DNA of 64,000 nt from an uncultured Pseudomonadales bacterium (GCA_943789485.1 CALSUH010000010.1:1-64000), one strand, 5' to 3'; shown: positions 44,091 through 53,073, numbered from the stretch's first letter. Notes: generated from the sequence alone by a model not told the origin. A program made the numbers and translations.

Positions 44091-45334
44091 AGACTTGGTT
44101 CCCCATTGGAGCAGATTTCATTGCCATCGGTAATGGCAGGATTATCACCCCAGATACCTGATGATTCGAGAATGCTGTCGTGCTGAACTGGCAGGATTAG
44201 TTCGATGACTGCGCCGCCTGAGTCGGCGGTTTTAATAGCGATCTCTCCTGACAATGACTTGACCGCCGACATAACCACGGCAAGTCCCAAGCCATTACCC
44301 TGATGTTTGGTAGAAAAGAAGGGATCGAAGATTTTGTCTTTGATTGATTGGTTAATACCCGGGCCATTGTCTTCCACGGTGATTCGGTAGAAGCCGTTGG
44401 TTTCCAGAAGAGACAGCTTAATAACAGGGGCGCTTCCGGCAGCCTGAATTGCATTGTCGATAAGGTTGGTAAGCGCATTAAGCAACGCTTCTCTGTCGCC
44501 TGAAATCAGACATGCTGTGAGTGGTTTGGTAATTTCTAGGTGGCCGTTATAAGCCAGTAACAAAGGTTTTGTCGAATCGGCGACCTCTGTCACCAGGTCG
44601 GTGATGGAAAATTGTGAGCCACTATGGAGATCGCCCCTGATATAAGACAGCATGCCATCGATTAGCCGCTCTATCTGCTGCAGTCGGTTTAGAATTTTGC
44701 CGCTAATTAGAGAACTGTCATCTTTCTGTTTCAGGGCAGGGTGGGAAAGATAAAGAATGGCACAGCTAAGAGGTGTCCGCAGTTGATGTGCCAGTCGTGC
44801 CGCCATTTCGCCCAAGGCAGCTAAACGTTCTTCTCTGTTGATTAGACTGTTGAGCCGGTGATTCTCAGACACATCGGTGAGCAGGACTATAGTATCGCCC
44901 TGATCACCATAACTACTGCTGCTGATGGATATTCGTCTGCCATCTAAACAGGTGAGCTCGCCTTCTAGGCTGCTCTGGCCTTTACTGACCAAGGCTATTG
45001 TTTGCTGCCAACTTGCACCGACAGGATTCTCTCCTAGCAAGGCGATGGCGACAGGGTTAACTTCTTTAATCTGTTGCTGGGCATCCATGACGACTACGCC
45101 GCCGGGCAATGCGTCCATAAGAGAGGACAGTTTTGCGGCTAGCTGCTCTTTTGCGGTTAGCTCTTTAATACGGGCTGAGTGGGTCGCGGCGAGCTCTTCA
45201 TTGAGCGCTGACACTCTTGCTTCCAGGGCCGTATAGCGCGAGCCCAAATCTGCAGAGACCTGATTAAAGGTGGCGAATGCGCGCTCCAATTGGCTTATGG
45301 AAGTTTTGGAGTTGGCCTGAGTGTCTGTATTCAT
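44087..45334 (-). CDS. fleS: Sensor histidine kinase FleS (FlrB)
   Basis: FleS phosphorylates FleR. The 415-residue protein has no membrane helix: an N-terminal coiled coil, a PAS-like domain (about 65-160), a HisKA domain with the phosphorylated His near residue 183 (ARLAHQLRTPL), and an ATP-binding domain (DNAIQ, EDNGPGI and GNGLGLAVV boxes). A sigma-54 promoter lies just upstream, in line with control by FleQ/FlrA. Confidence 0.95.
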   Translation of the reverse strand: MNTDTQANSKTSISQLERAFATFNQVSADLGSRYTALEARVSALNEELAATHSARIKELTAKEQLAAKLSSLMDALPGGVVVMDAQQQIKEVNPVAIALLGENPVGASWQQTIALVSKGQSSLEGELTCLDGRRISISSSSYGDQGDTIVLLTDVSENHRLNSLINREERLAALGEMAARLAHQLRTPLSCAILYLSHPALKQKDDSSLISGKILNRLQQIERLIDGMLSYIRGDLHSGSQFSITDLVTEVADSTKPLLLAYNGHLEITKPLTACLISGDREALLNALTNLIDNAIQAAGSAPVIKLSLLETNGFYRITVEDNGPGINQSIKDKIFDPFFSTKHQGNGLGLAVVMSAVKSLSGEIAIKTADSGGAVIELILPVQHDSILESSGIWGDNPAITDGNEICSNGEPSL

Positions 45335-45368
45335 TATTTTGGTTCTAGATTGTCTGTACTAGTCAGTA

Positions 45369-45384
45369 TGCAAGCCTCGTGCCA
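45369..45384 (-). promoter_or_regulatory. Sigma-54 promoter upstream of fleS
   Basis: On the minus strand TGGCAC, five bases, TTGCA: a perfect element about 35-50 bases before fleS. In Pseudomonas and Vibrio the fleSR/flrBC operon is driven by FleQ/FlrA with sigma-54, which this fits. Confidence 0.85.
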
Positions 45385-45594
45385 TATAATAAAATGTTTA
45401 AAAACAATAAGTTAAAATAATGGTGTCACGGTTTTATCAGCCATTGCTTTCACTAGTCATTATTTTCACACTTTGTAGGCGCTGAATACTCGGCTTCTAA
45501 GGGCTGCTATGGTCGTGGGAGTTGCGCTCTAAGCGCAGCCGCTTGCAGGCATGCAGGGAGCTGACTGGGTGCAGTCCCCAAAGCTGGCATAGGG

Positions 45595-46995
45595 CTAATT
45601 GTGCTGGTTAGACTTTATTTCATATTTGCGCATCTTCTGAATCAACGTTGTGCGCTGCAGGGATAGCAATTTTGCGGCTTTTGAGACAACGCCATCACTG
45701 CTGTCTAGAGCCTGGTTGATTAGGTCGCGCTCAATCATAACCAGATGCTGTTTCATATCGAAAGCGCCTTCGGAGAGCGTGGCCATATTAATGGGAAATG
45801 CGGGGCTAGGCGTTGGATGTTCTTGTTTTAATGTAGCGGATAGAGCGGCGGGTTGTAGCTCAGCCTGATAGCGCTGTGGCAGCATGCTCGGAGATATTGT
45901 CTCGCCGTGATGGAGAATAGACAGCCTCTCTATAAGATTTCGGAGCTCTCTCACATTACCCGGCAAGTCATACTGGCATATCGCATCGATAGCGCTCTGC
46001 TCAAATCGCAGTGGTTCGGGCAAATCTAACTCTTTCGTCATTTTTTTGGCGAATATTGTAATGAGAGAAGGGATATCAGTCTTTCTTTCGCGCAATGGCG
46101 GTAATTCGATGGGAAAGACATTGAGTCTGAAAAACAGGTCGGTGCGGAACTTGCCCTCGCCAATCTGGTCTTCCAGGTTCTGGTGGGTGGCGGCAATGAG
46201 CCTGACGTCGCTGCTCAGGGTCTTGGTGCCGCCAACCCGTTCATAGGCTCGCTCTTGAATGACCCGTAGCAGTTTGACCTGCATCGGTAGCGGCATATCT
46301 CCGATTTCATCAAGAAATAACGTGCCCCCTTCCGCCAGTTCGAAGCGACCCTTTCGGCTACTGATCGCGCCCGTGAATGAGCCTTTCTCGTGACCAAATA
46401 GTTCTGACTCGAGTATATCTGGGGGAATGGCGCCGCAATTTACGGCTACAAAGGGGTGGTCGGCCCGGGCTGATACATTATGAATAGACTTGGCAACAAC
46501 TTCCTTGCCGGTGCCGGATTCGCCGGTAATCAGTACATTAGAGTTGGTCTGTGCAACGTGGCGGCAGAGGTTATCTATACGGCGAATCGCTGGGCTGTCG
46601 CCGTCTAAGAGCATCTTTCGGCTTTTTGAATTATGGCTAAAGTTGTAACGTCGCTGGGTCTGGCTTATCAAGCGAGACAGGCCCTTAAAGGCTATTGGAA
46701 ATTTGACACAGGCTGTCGCGTTTTCAGGGACTTCAAACTTTTCCTGCTCTGTTTGATTACGTAAAACATAGAGCCCCAAGTTAGGGTAAGTCATGGCGAT
46801 TTCATGCAGCGTTTTTCTTTCAGCGTCTTCATTAAGGCCGAGAATGGCAAACAGGATGTCTTGTTTGCCGATAGCTTCCAGTGCGCTTTGGACATCGCCA
46901 GTAAAAACGACAGGCTGGCCTAGAAAACCCAAAATGATTTCGAGTTTTGCTTGCATTTCTTCACTGTCGCAAACGACTAATAGGGCGGTGGACAT
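45595..46995 (-). CDS. fleQ: Master flagellar regulator FleQ (FlrA)
   Basis: FleQ/FlrA is the top activator of flagellar genes and in pseudomonads also a c-di-GMP receptor. The 466-residue protein has an N-terminal FleQ-type domain that resembles a receiver, an AAA+ domain (Walker A GESGTGKE, about residues 160-170; [20 protein letters not shown]) and a C-terminal Fis-type helix-turn-helix ([16 protein letters not shown]). The sigma-54-contacting loop reads GSFTGA rather than GAFTGA. It is separated from fleS by a 260-base gap and is divergent from the ATPase-SPOR gene. Confidence 0.94.
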   Translation of the reverse strand: MSTALLVVCDSEEMQAKLEIILGFLGQPVVFTGDVQSALEAIGKQDILFAILGLNEDAERKTLHEIAMTYPNLGLYVLRNQTEQEKFEVPENATACVKFPIAFKGLSRLISQTQRRYNFSHNSKSRKMLLDGDSPAIRRIDNLCRHVAQTNSNVLITGESGTGKEVVAKSIHNVSARADHPFVAVNCGAIPPDILESELFGHEKGSFTGAISSRKGRFELAEGGTLFLDEIGDMPLPMQVKLLRVIQERAYERVGGTKTLSSDVRLIAATHQNLEDQIGEGKFRTDLFFRLNVFPIELPPLRERKTDIPSLITIFAKKMTKELDLPEPLRFEQSAIDAICQYDLPGNVRELRNLIERLSILHHGETISPSMLPQRYQAELQPAALSATLKQEHPTPSPAFPINMATLSEGAFDMKQHLVMIERDLINQALDSSDGVVSKAAKLLSLQRTTLIQKMRKYEIKSNQHN

Positions 46996-47453
46996 TGGGT
47001 TAGTGATTTCCTGTGGGTCAGAATTAGGCGTGAATTTGTCTCGCTCGCGAAGTACTACTGTTACAAATTTGACTGAATATTGCTACGGTTTTGTCAAAAG
47101 TAATTAGTTTGACTTTAAACTCCCAAGATATGTTGACTTTTGTCAATAAAACGACATTATAATTGCGAATGTTAGCGATTGTCAGGGTAATCCATGGCGA
47201 AAAGGCCCAGTTAGCACTAAATTCTTGCGGCAAGCTTTGTTCGAGACTTACTTTTTTGTGAAATCAAATTCACCCTGTCCTGTTTTTGCCGATACAACAG
47301 CAATAGAGTTACTCGTTGTTCTAGGCTTGATCCAGCCCGGTGCGGGTGAATGCTGAATTGGGTTGGCTCGAACGCGCACATTTTTGTTAGCCCACGCAGC
47401 ACAGTCCCATCCACGAATAAGACTGAATTCTGGCTAGGGCGATAAAGGAAGAC
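46996..47453. other. Divergent control region of fleQ and the ATPase-SPOR gene
   Basis: A 458-base gap without a credible gene. It is dotted with TTGAC/GTCAA words, including the perfect inverted repeat TTGAC-TTTT-GTCAA (47133-47146) and GTCAATAAAACGAC (47142-47155), which is close to the FleQ-binding consensus reported for Pseudomonas aeruginosa (GTCaNTAAAtTGAC). A sigma-70-like pair TTGACT/TATAAT (47133 and 47158, 19-base spacing) faces the ATPase-SPOR gene. Self-control by FleQ is possible. Confidence 0.5.
47142..47155. promoter_or_regulatory. Possible FleQ box
   Basis: GTCAATAAAACGAC agrees at most positions with the published FleQ consensus GTCaNTAAAtTGAC. It overlaps an inverted repeat and lies about 150 bases upstream of fleQ. 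Assignment rests on similarity only. Confidence 0.4.
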
Positions 47454-49244
47454 ATGCCTAACTATATTGAGCAACTAAATCTGAGCCACGACCCTTTCGC
47501 TCCAGGGGTGGATTCGAAACCTTTTCTGGATATTGCTGATCGCCGCGATATTCTCGAGAATGTGCTGGAGTCTTCGTTATACAGTAACGGTATAACTGCT
47601 ATTTACGGTCCTCTAGGGGCAGGTAAAACTATGCTCGCCGATGCCCTGGAAGCAAGCTTTGGTGAAGAAGCTATTTGCGTTCATCTAAGGGCGCCGGCGC
47701 TATCCGTTGACGAGTGTCTTTTAAAAATTGTCGCAGACCGGCTGGCTCTGCAAATCGATGCAGACACTGCATCCCCTTTAAGTGCTATTGCAGGCTTCGT
47801 CAGGACTCTCGAGACGGAGGCTAGAGTGTTGGTCTTGATGATCGATGACGCCGAGCAATTGACGGAAAGTCAGCTAGATGCCCTGAGAAAGCTGAATCAG
47901 TCATGCCCAGATTCTGCGGTGCATACCATTGTATTCGGTGAGCCTGTGTTAAAGGCGATGATTGCGGATTCCCAGCCGGCCGCCCAAGCTGGCGGGGTAA
48001 ATTATCTACAGTTGGCGAAGCTGGATCGGGATCAGATTCGAAGTTACCTCCTATTGAAGCTCGAAAAGGCAGGATGGCATCGGGATTCTGAGTTACTTGA
48101 TTCAGGGCCAATTAAGGATGTGATCGTCGAGGCTACAGGCGTGCCCGGTGCAATCGATACCTTGGCATCCAAGGCGCTGATAGCCTTCCTTGTCGTCAAG
48201 GCTCGCGAAGAAGATGGAGATGCGCTTGATCAGGTGGACCTTGATAAGGCGCTTGAAGGAATCACTGCTGTGCCGGGTCAGGTTGAGGAACTTGAGGATA
48301 GGCAGAAAGTTGTGAACGCGAAGGCGGGTAACGATCAGTCGCCTGTATTTAGGGTGGCGGGGATGGTGTTATTGGCGGGTTTAGTTACCGGAATAGTTTG
48401 GTATATGGGTATTTTTGGTGAAGCGAATAGCATCGATGAGTCAAACTCAGCAGTGTCAATAACGCCAGCGCCGTCACCACAGACGATGACAACGCCTGAA
48501 ATCGCTGCCCCTAGCGCTGCAGATGAACTTGCAGGGGCCGATGACAGCAATCCTGACGAGCCGGCAGCACAGGATGAGCTGCTTGAATCGGTTGCTGCAA
48601 GCAGTGTCAATGAGGCTCTAGACCTGCCTAGCTCGGAGCTAGCAAACAAACCAGATTCTGAATTGGAGGCTGAACAGCAGCCTGAGTTGGTGGCTCAGAC
48701 AGCGGATGCTCTGTTGGTCTTGTCAGAAATTCCAAGCGAAGCAGTAAGCACAGCAGTAGCCAGGGTCGATGAAGCCGCCTCGCTCATTCAAACCGATTCG
48801 GCAGTTGTGGTGAAACAAAGCCTGGATCAAGATCTTTCTGCTACTGCGGAGCAAGATAGTAGCGCGGCTCAAAGTAGTGCTGAACCGGAGAAAACCGCCA
48901 GTGATGCTCCACAGCCTTCTCTGGATGGCTTGTCAGGTTTTGAAGTCGAACTGCTGGCTAGGGCACCCAGCAACTTCACTATTCAAGTGTTGGGTTCCAG
49001 CTCGGAATCCAGAGTTAGAGAGTTTCTGGGCAACTTCAACGACATCGAGCTTGCGGGTTATATTGAAACTCGGTACCGGGACAAGGCGTGGTTTGTCGTT
49101 ATCGTAGGAGACTATCCTAGCCTCCAGCTAGCTGCCACAGGCCTGGAAAGTTTTGCGCCGTCTTTAACATCAGGAGAGCCCTGGGTTCGTCCGTTCGCGG
49201 ATATACAGGCAACTATCAGGCAGTTTCGAAGTGCCGAGCCTTAA
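47454..49244 (+). CDS. Inner-membrane AAA+ ATPase with periplasmic SPOR domain (DamX-like)
   Basis: The 596-residue protein has an N-terminal ExeA-type AAA+ ATPase (about 1-270; opening NLSHDPFAPGVDSKPFLD, Walker A GPLGAGKTML at 52-61, Walker B VLMIDDAEQL), a single membrane helix (about 297-318, VAGMVLLAGLVTGIVWYMGI), a long acidic, Ala/Ser-rich linker and a C-terminal SPOR-like domain (about 515-595) that should bind denuded peptidoglycan. This is the layout of DamX, a cell-division protein normally encoded beside aroKB. Here it lies between fleQ and the PomAB/FliL genes, so a role in wall passage or motor anchoring at the pole is possible. DamX itself remains an alternative. Confidence 0.75.
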   Translation: MPNYIEQLNLSHDPFAPGVDSKPFLDIADRRDILENVLESSLYSNGITAIYGPLGAGKTMLADALEASFGEEAICVHLRAPALSVDECLLKIVADRLALQIDADTASPLSAIAGFVRTLETEARVLVLMIDDAEQLTESQLDALRKLNQSCPDSAVHTIVFGEPVLKAMIADSQPAAQAGGVNYLQLAKLDRDQIRSYLLLKLEKAGWHRDSELLDSGPIKDVIVEATGVPGAIDTLASKALIAFLVVKAREEDGDALDQVDLDKALEGITAVPGQVEELEDRQKVVNAKAGNDQSPVFRVAGMVLLAGLVTGIVWYMGIFGEANSIDESNSAVSITPAPSPQTMTTPEIAAPSAADELAGADDSNPDEPAAQDELLESVAASSVNEALDLPSSELANKPDSELEAEQQPELVAQTADALLVLSEIPSEAVSTAVARVDEAASLIQTDSAVVVKQSLDQDLSATAEQDSSAAQSSAEPEKTASDAPQPSLDGLSGFEVELLARAPSNFTIQVLGSSSESRVREFLGNFNDIELAGYIETRYRDKAWFVVIVGDYPSLQLAATGLESFAPSLTSGEPWVRPFADIQATIRQFRSAEP

Positions 49245-49300
49245 GATTGCCTGTCCTAGGGCTGCTTCAAGGTCAAGTCTGATTCTCGGTAATGTGTTTA

Positions 49301-49738
49301 TTACTGGATGACAAAGCCGGTAAATAGCACTGACTCTATTTCCTCATTAGGAAATAAACCAACTATTTCACTTTCAGACGTTTTGCGTAGCTCTTCTTTG
49401 CCTTCCTGGCTTTCCAAGGCGGCAAAATCATAGGAACCTAGCAAAATAATCAACGCATTCTGAATCAGAGGCGTGTTCAGTTTCAATTGCTCTAACGTGT
49501 CTTCATCTCTGGTTAGCACCGACAGAGTTACCTGAAGATAGCGCAACCTGCCATTGTAAGTAGAGCTGACAACCAGTGGTGGCAATTTATGAAAAAGAGG
49601 GGGTCGCGCCGTTTCTAAAGATAGGCCTTCTTCGCCATCAACTAGCGCTTCATCGGCACTAAAAAAACCCAGAAAATAGGCGCCTGCTGCCAAAGCCAAA
49701 ATCAGAACTGGTATGCCTATGATGAGTATTTTTTTCAA
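49301..49738 (-). CDS. fliL: FliL family protein (second copy)
   Basis: A 145-residue protein with an N-terminal membrane helix (ILIIGIPVLILALAAGAYFLGFF) and a FliL-type periplasmic domain (YNGRLRYLQVTLSVLTRDED and a SQEGKEELRKTSE stretch). It is about 145 residues like other FliL proteins and resembles the first copy (36133-36606) in layout. It is divergent from pomA, so it may serve the sodium-type stator while the other serves the first stator. Confidence 0.9.
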   Translation of the reverse strand: MKKILIIGIPVLILALAAGAYFLGFFSADEALVDGEEGLSLETARPPLFHKLPPLVVSSTYNGRLRYLQVTLSVLTRDEDTLEQLKLNTPLIQNALIILLGSYDFAALESQEGKEELRKTSESEIVGLFPNEEIESVLFTGFVIQ

Positions 49739-50193
49739 TTGGGTGACCTCTTTGTCTCTTTTACCTTAAGCGTTCGTTTAGATTACTCTTAACGGTTGGT
49801 GTTAATTTGAGAAATCGCAGTCAATTATAGCCTGACGGGCTTTAATTTGCTCAGTCCTTGGTAGGGTATTCATGATCCTAGCCAAAGCGACTCCATGCCA
49901 GCGCAAAGGCCGCCGTTTGCAGAGCCGATGATTGCGCTTTTAGGCCGCTAAGTGAGGCGGTTCACGCTAGTCTATGGCTGCTTTCTAATGACTAGCTAGA
50001 TCCTTCGAGCCCTGCCTTGAAAATAAAGAAATTATCCTGTCCGGTCAATGAGCTATGTTAAAGTCGTTACTACTAATTGAGAGGATAATTTGCTAACTTC
50101 TACCATCGGCAATAGGCGCCTGGCTATTGATTTGGCCTTTAGTTGTATCTCAAGGGATAATTAGGGCTAAAAAATTCTATTCTCAGCAGCAGC
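49739..50193. other. Divergent fliL2/pomA control region
   Basis: A 455-base gap without a credible gene. I found no strong sigma-54 element. GCCGATGA at 49924 with CAAAG about 20 bases upstream is a weak sigma-28-like candidate for the pomA direction. The last 150 bases are AT-rich. Confidence 0.4.
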
Positions 50194-50211
50194 ATGGAAG
50201 GTTTCAAAAAA

Positions 50212-51015
50212 ATGGATTTAGCAACTCTACTTGGCTTACTTGGCGCGCTATCCATTATTCTCGTGGCCATATTCATTGGCGACGGCGATCCAGGGTATTT
50301 TTATAATCCGCCCTCAATCCTCATCGTTTTTGGTGGCACCTTGATGGTTGTTCTGGTCAAGTTTAGTGTGCTTCAGTTTATTGGAGCTTTTCGTGTCGCC
50401 GGGAATGCTTTCAAATCTAAAACACCAAAACCAGAATCAATCATTCCAAAAATTATCGAAATGGCAACCCTAGCTCGAAAAGAGGGAGTTCTGGCGCTTG
50501 AGAAAATAGAAGTTGAAAATAAGTTTCTGAAAACTGGTATCACCATGCTGATTGATGGCAATAGCAGTGAAGATACTAGGCAGATGCTATCCAAGGATAT
50601 GCAGGAAATTAACGAGCGCCATAAATGGGGCGCCTTGGTTTTTAGGGCAGCCGGTGATGTGGCGCCAGCCATGGGCATGATTGGTACCCTGATAGGCTTG
50701 GTGCAAATGCTCTCTACAATGGATGACCCAAATACCATCGGGCCAGCGATGGCTGTAGCGTTGTTGACAACACTGTATGGTGCGATATTGGCCAACATGG
50801 TTTTTATCCCGCTTGCTGACAAACTCACCTTGAGACGCGTTGAAGAGAGCAAGATCAATTCGATTTGTTTGGATGGAGTGCTGGCTATTCAAGAGGGGCA
50901 GCACCCAAGAATACTTGAGTCGCTCTTAAAGCTTTATGTAATACCCAATAAACGTGATTTGGCTGATAAGCCTGTAGAGCAGAAAGCGGACACAGCCGCA
51001 GCCGCAGCCCCATGA
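50212..51015 (+). CDS. pomA: Sodium-type stator protein PomA
   Basis: PomA is the channel subunit of the Na+-driven stator. I use the ATG at 50212 (267 residues) because the product then begins MDLATLLGLLGALS, as PomA of Vibrio does, and GGAAGG lies upstream; the track start is six codons earlier. Four membrane helices are visible, with typical stretches APAMGMIGTLIGLVQMLS and AVALLTTLYGAILANMVF and the loop ATLARKEGVLALE. A Lys/Ala-rich tail follows. It is paired with pomB ten bases downstream. Confidence 0.93.
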   Translation: MDLATLLGLLGALSIILVAIFIGDGDPGYFYNPPSILIVFGGTLMVVLVKFSVLQFIGAFRVAGNAFKSKTPKPESIIPKIIEMATLARKEGVLALEKIEVENKFLKTGITMLIDGNSSEDTRQMLSKDMQEINERHKWGALVFRAAGDVAPAMGMIGTLIGLVQMLSTMDDPNTIGPAMAVALLTTLYGAILANMVFIPLADKLTLRRVEESKINSICLDGVLAIQEGQHPRILESLLKLYVIPNKRDLADKPVEQKADTAAAAAP

Positions 51016-51025
51016 GTAGGTAATT

Positions 51026-51985
51026 ATGTCTGACGAAGATGAACAGGATCCTGCACCAAGGATACCAGGGTGGATGGCGTCATTTGCTGACCTCATGACC
51101 TTGTTGTTGTGCTTTTTTGTTTTATTGTTGTCTTTTTCTGAAATGGATGTGATCAAGTATAAGCAGGTAGCAGGTTCCATGCGTCATGCTTTTGGTGTGC
51201 AAAGTGAGATACCCGCATCAGGTATCCCTCTGGGGACTTCCATTATCGCGCAGGAATTTTCATCCGGGCGACCGGATCCTACTGTTGAAAATGTTGTGCA
51301 ACAGCAGACCGTTGATAACTTGCAGATGACTCTGGAGGTTAGGCAATCTGAGGAAGGCGAAGCGCTCGGGTCTTTCGATGCCGACGAGGAGGCCGCTCGC
51401 GAATTACTGATCAGTAAACTAATAAGCATGCGGGCTGACACTGAAGCCGATGCTCAGGCGCTTGCGGAAGTCTTGGGAAAAGAAATTGCCGACGACATGA
51501 TCGACATCGAGTCTGAGTTTAGATCGATCACCATACGAATTAGGGAGCGCGGATCTTTTGGCTCTGGCTCTTCCAGTCTCAATGAAGATTTTATTGATGT
51601 GCTGGAAAAATTAAGAAATGTGCTTTCAGATGTTGAGGGTCAGATTTCTGTTGAGGGCCATACTGATGATGTACCAATCTCTACCGAGTCATTATCATCG
51701 AACTGGCACTTGTCCTCGCAGCGAGCGCTGACTGTGGGGTATGAGTTACTCAAGGATGATGTTATCGACGATTCACGATTTCAGATCGTCGGCTATGCGG
51801 ATAGCAAGCCCTATGCATCTAATGAGACCCCCGATGGGCGTTCGCAGAATCGTCGCGTTGAAATAGTGATACGCCAGGGGGTGGACGAGGCAACATCAGC
51901 CGAGCTAAGAGAGTTGGATGGCCCTGCTCAAGACTTGCTAGATACTCTAGGTATTGAAGAAGCCGATTTGCTATCAAGAATTTAG
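51026..51985 (+). CDS. pomB: Sodium-type stator protein PomB
   Basis: PomB anchors the stator and carries the Na+-binding Asp. The 319-residue protein has its membrane helix at about 19-38 (FADLMTLLLCFFVLLLSFSE) with Asp22; the CFFVLLLSFSEMD wording is that of Vibrio PomB and differs from the MotD-like protein at 13621. A plug/linker region (about 50-175) and an OmpA-like domain (about 185-300; VEGHTDDVPI, GRSQNRRVEI) follow. Sodium drive is inferred from this likeness. MotX is not in the window. Confidence 0.93.
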   Translation: MSDEDEQDPAPRIPGWMASFADLMTLLLCFFVLLLSFSEMDVIKYKQVAGSMRHAFGVQSEIPASGIPLGTSIIAQEFSSGRPDPTVENVVQQQTVDNLQMTLEVRQSEEGEALGSFDADEEAARELLISKLISMRADTEADAQALAEVLGKEIADDMIDIESEFRSITIRIRERGSFGSGSSSLNEDFIDVLEKLRNVLSDVEGQISVEGHTDDVPISTESLSSNWHLSSQRALTVGYELLKDDVIDDSRFQIVGYADSKPYASNETPDGRSQNRRVEIVIRQGVDEATSAELRELDGPAQDLLDTLGIEEADLLSRI

Positions 51986-51992
51986 GACTGCT

Positions 51993-52685
51993 ATGAATAC
52001 GGAAAGACGGCGTTATTTTAGAATAATTGATGTTATAGATCTGTCATTCAGTGTTGTTAAGGATGTCATTGAGGAGCAGAGGTTGTCGAATCAGGCACCG
52101 ACTGCAGCACAATTGCTGCAAGCCAGTGATGAGGAATTTGGCACCTTGATCAATGCAATCTGGAACGGGGATGCCAAGCTGGCAAAGGCCCTGAGTATTC
52201 TTAATCGTAAGGTCGACATCCTAGCTGCACATGTTGGCATTGATCCAGACGACAATGAATCTTCGCTTTATGATCATAGTTACAAAGAGGTAGAGGTTTC
52301 CTTGAGTGGCTGCGGAATAGCCTTTTCTTGTGAGGAGCAGGTTGCGAAGGATAGCAAGCTCGCTTTGTTACTAGCTTTGAAGCCCTCTAGCATTAAAATT
52401 GAGGCATATGGCACCGTTGTCGCCTGCGAGGAGAACGACGCCGAAAGTGACCAGCCGTATATTATTCGAGTAGATCTCAAAATGAAGTCGCAAGAAGAGG
52501 ATCTACTAATCAGGCATTGTGTGCAGCGGCAAGTAGCGCTTCTGCACAAGGACGACCAGGACTGTCAGAGCGACCAAGACAACCAGAACGACCAAGACAA
52601 CCAGAACGACCAAGACAATCAGAGCGACCAAGACAACCAGAACGACCAAGACAATCAGAGCGACCAAGACGATCTGAAGGCCTAG
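51993..52685 (+). CDS. PilZ-like protein with helical insert and repetitive acidic tail
   Basis: I take the ATG at 51993 (230 residues): AGGA lies six bases before it and the protein then opens with TERRRYFRI, the RxxxR arm of a PilZ domain. An insert of about 75 mostly helical residues (QAPTAAQLLQASDEEFGTLI) separates this from the later strands (EVSLSGCGIAFSCEE), where the usual DxSxxG is changed at its first position. The layout matches the PilZ-like protein at 35023. The tail consists of DQDNQN/DQDNQS repeats made by an 18-base tandem repeat. It follows pomB by seven bases, suggesting c-di-GMP-linked control of this stator. Confidence 0.8.
   Translation: MNTERRRYFRIIDVIDLSFSVVKDVIEEQRLSNQAPTAAQLLQASDEEFGTLINAIWNGDAKLAKALSILNRKVDILAAHVGIDPDDNESSLYDHSYKEVEVSLSGCGIAFSCEEQVAKDSKLALLLALKPSSIKIEAYGTVVACEENDAESDQPYIIRVDLKMKSQEEDLLIRHCVQRQVALLHKDDQDCQSDQDNQNDQDNQNDQDNQSDQDNQNDQDNQSDQDDLKA
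52554..52673 (+). repeat. 18-base tandem repeat inside the PilZ-like gene
   Basis: About 6.7 copies of GACCAAGACAACCAGAAC and close variants run in frame at the 3' end of the gene, each coding six residues (DQDNQN or DQDNQS). Units two and three (52572, 52590) are identical. Copy number is likely to vary without breaking the frame. Confidence 0.9.
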
Positions 52686-53073
52686 TGTCTAGGTTTTCTA
52701 CTCTACCGGCCTGCGCTTACCGATAGCAACATCGCCGCGGTTGTTGTTGACCCCTGCTGTGGTCGATCTTTGTGTCGACACTTCGTCGCTGCAATCAAGG
52801 AATCTCATCACATGATCTAGCGAGATCGGTGAGTTCTTCCTCCATCTATTTTTAACTGAACCGCTTTGTTGTCTCAACGCTGCTTAGCTCGATGAATTTT
52901 GGGTTCTAAATGGCAAGAGAAAGCTGATCAGATGTTTGAACTATCTTCACGGCTGTTGAATTCCCCTTTAATTTTCGTTATTTCCTCTAACAGCGCTAGT
53001 TATAGTTGCCTCATTCGCTCGCTAGAGTAAAATTCCGATTAAGACGTATAACCTTTGGAAACAACATCGCATT
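52686..53073. other. Gap between flagellar locus and nhaC
   Basis: A 388-base stretch marking the right edge of the flagellar locus. I see no gene, clear promoter or long repeat in it. Two short imperfect inverted repeats near 52740-52800 might act as a terminator for the pomAB-PilZ transcript. Confidence 0.4.

Noticed and set aside
49880-49905. Sigma-54 site for the second fliL on the minus strand
   Set aside because: TGGCAT is present, but the GC doublet is nine, not ten, bases away and the -12 half is poor.
52554-52673. Repeat array that could be mistaken for a CRISPR
   Set aside because: Units are 18 bases, directly adjacent without spacers, and in frame inside a gene.
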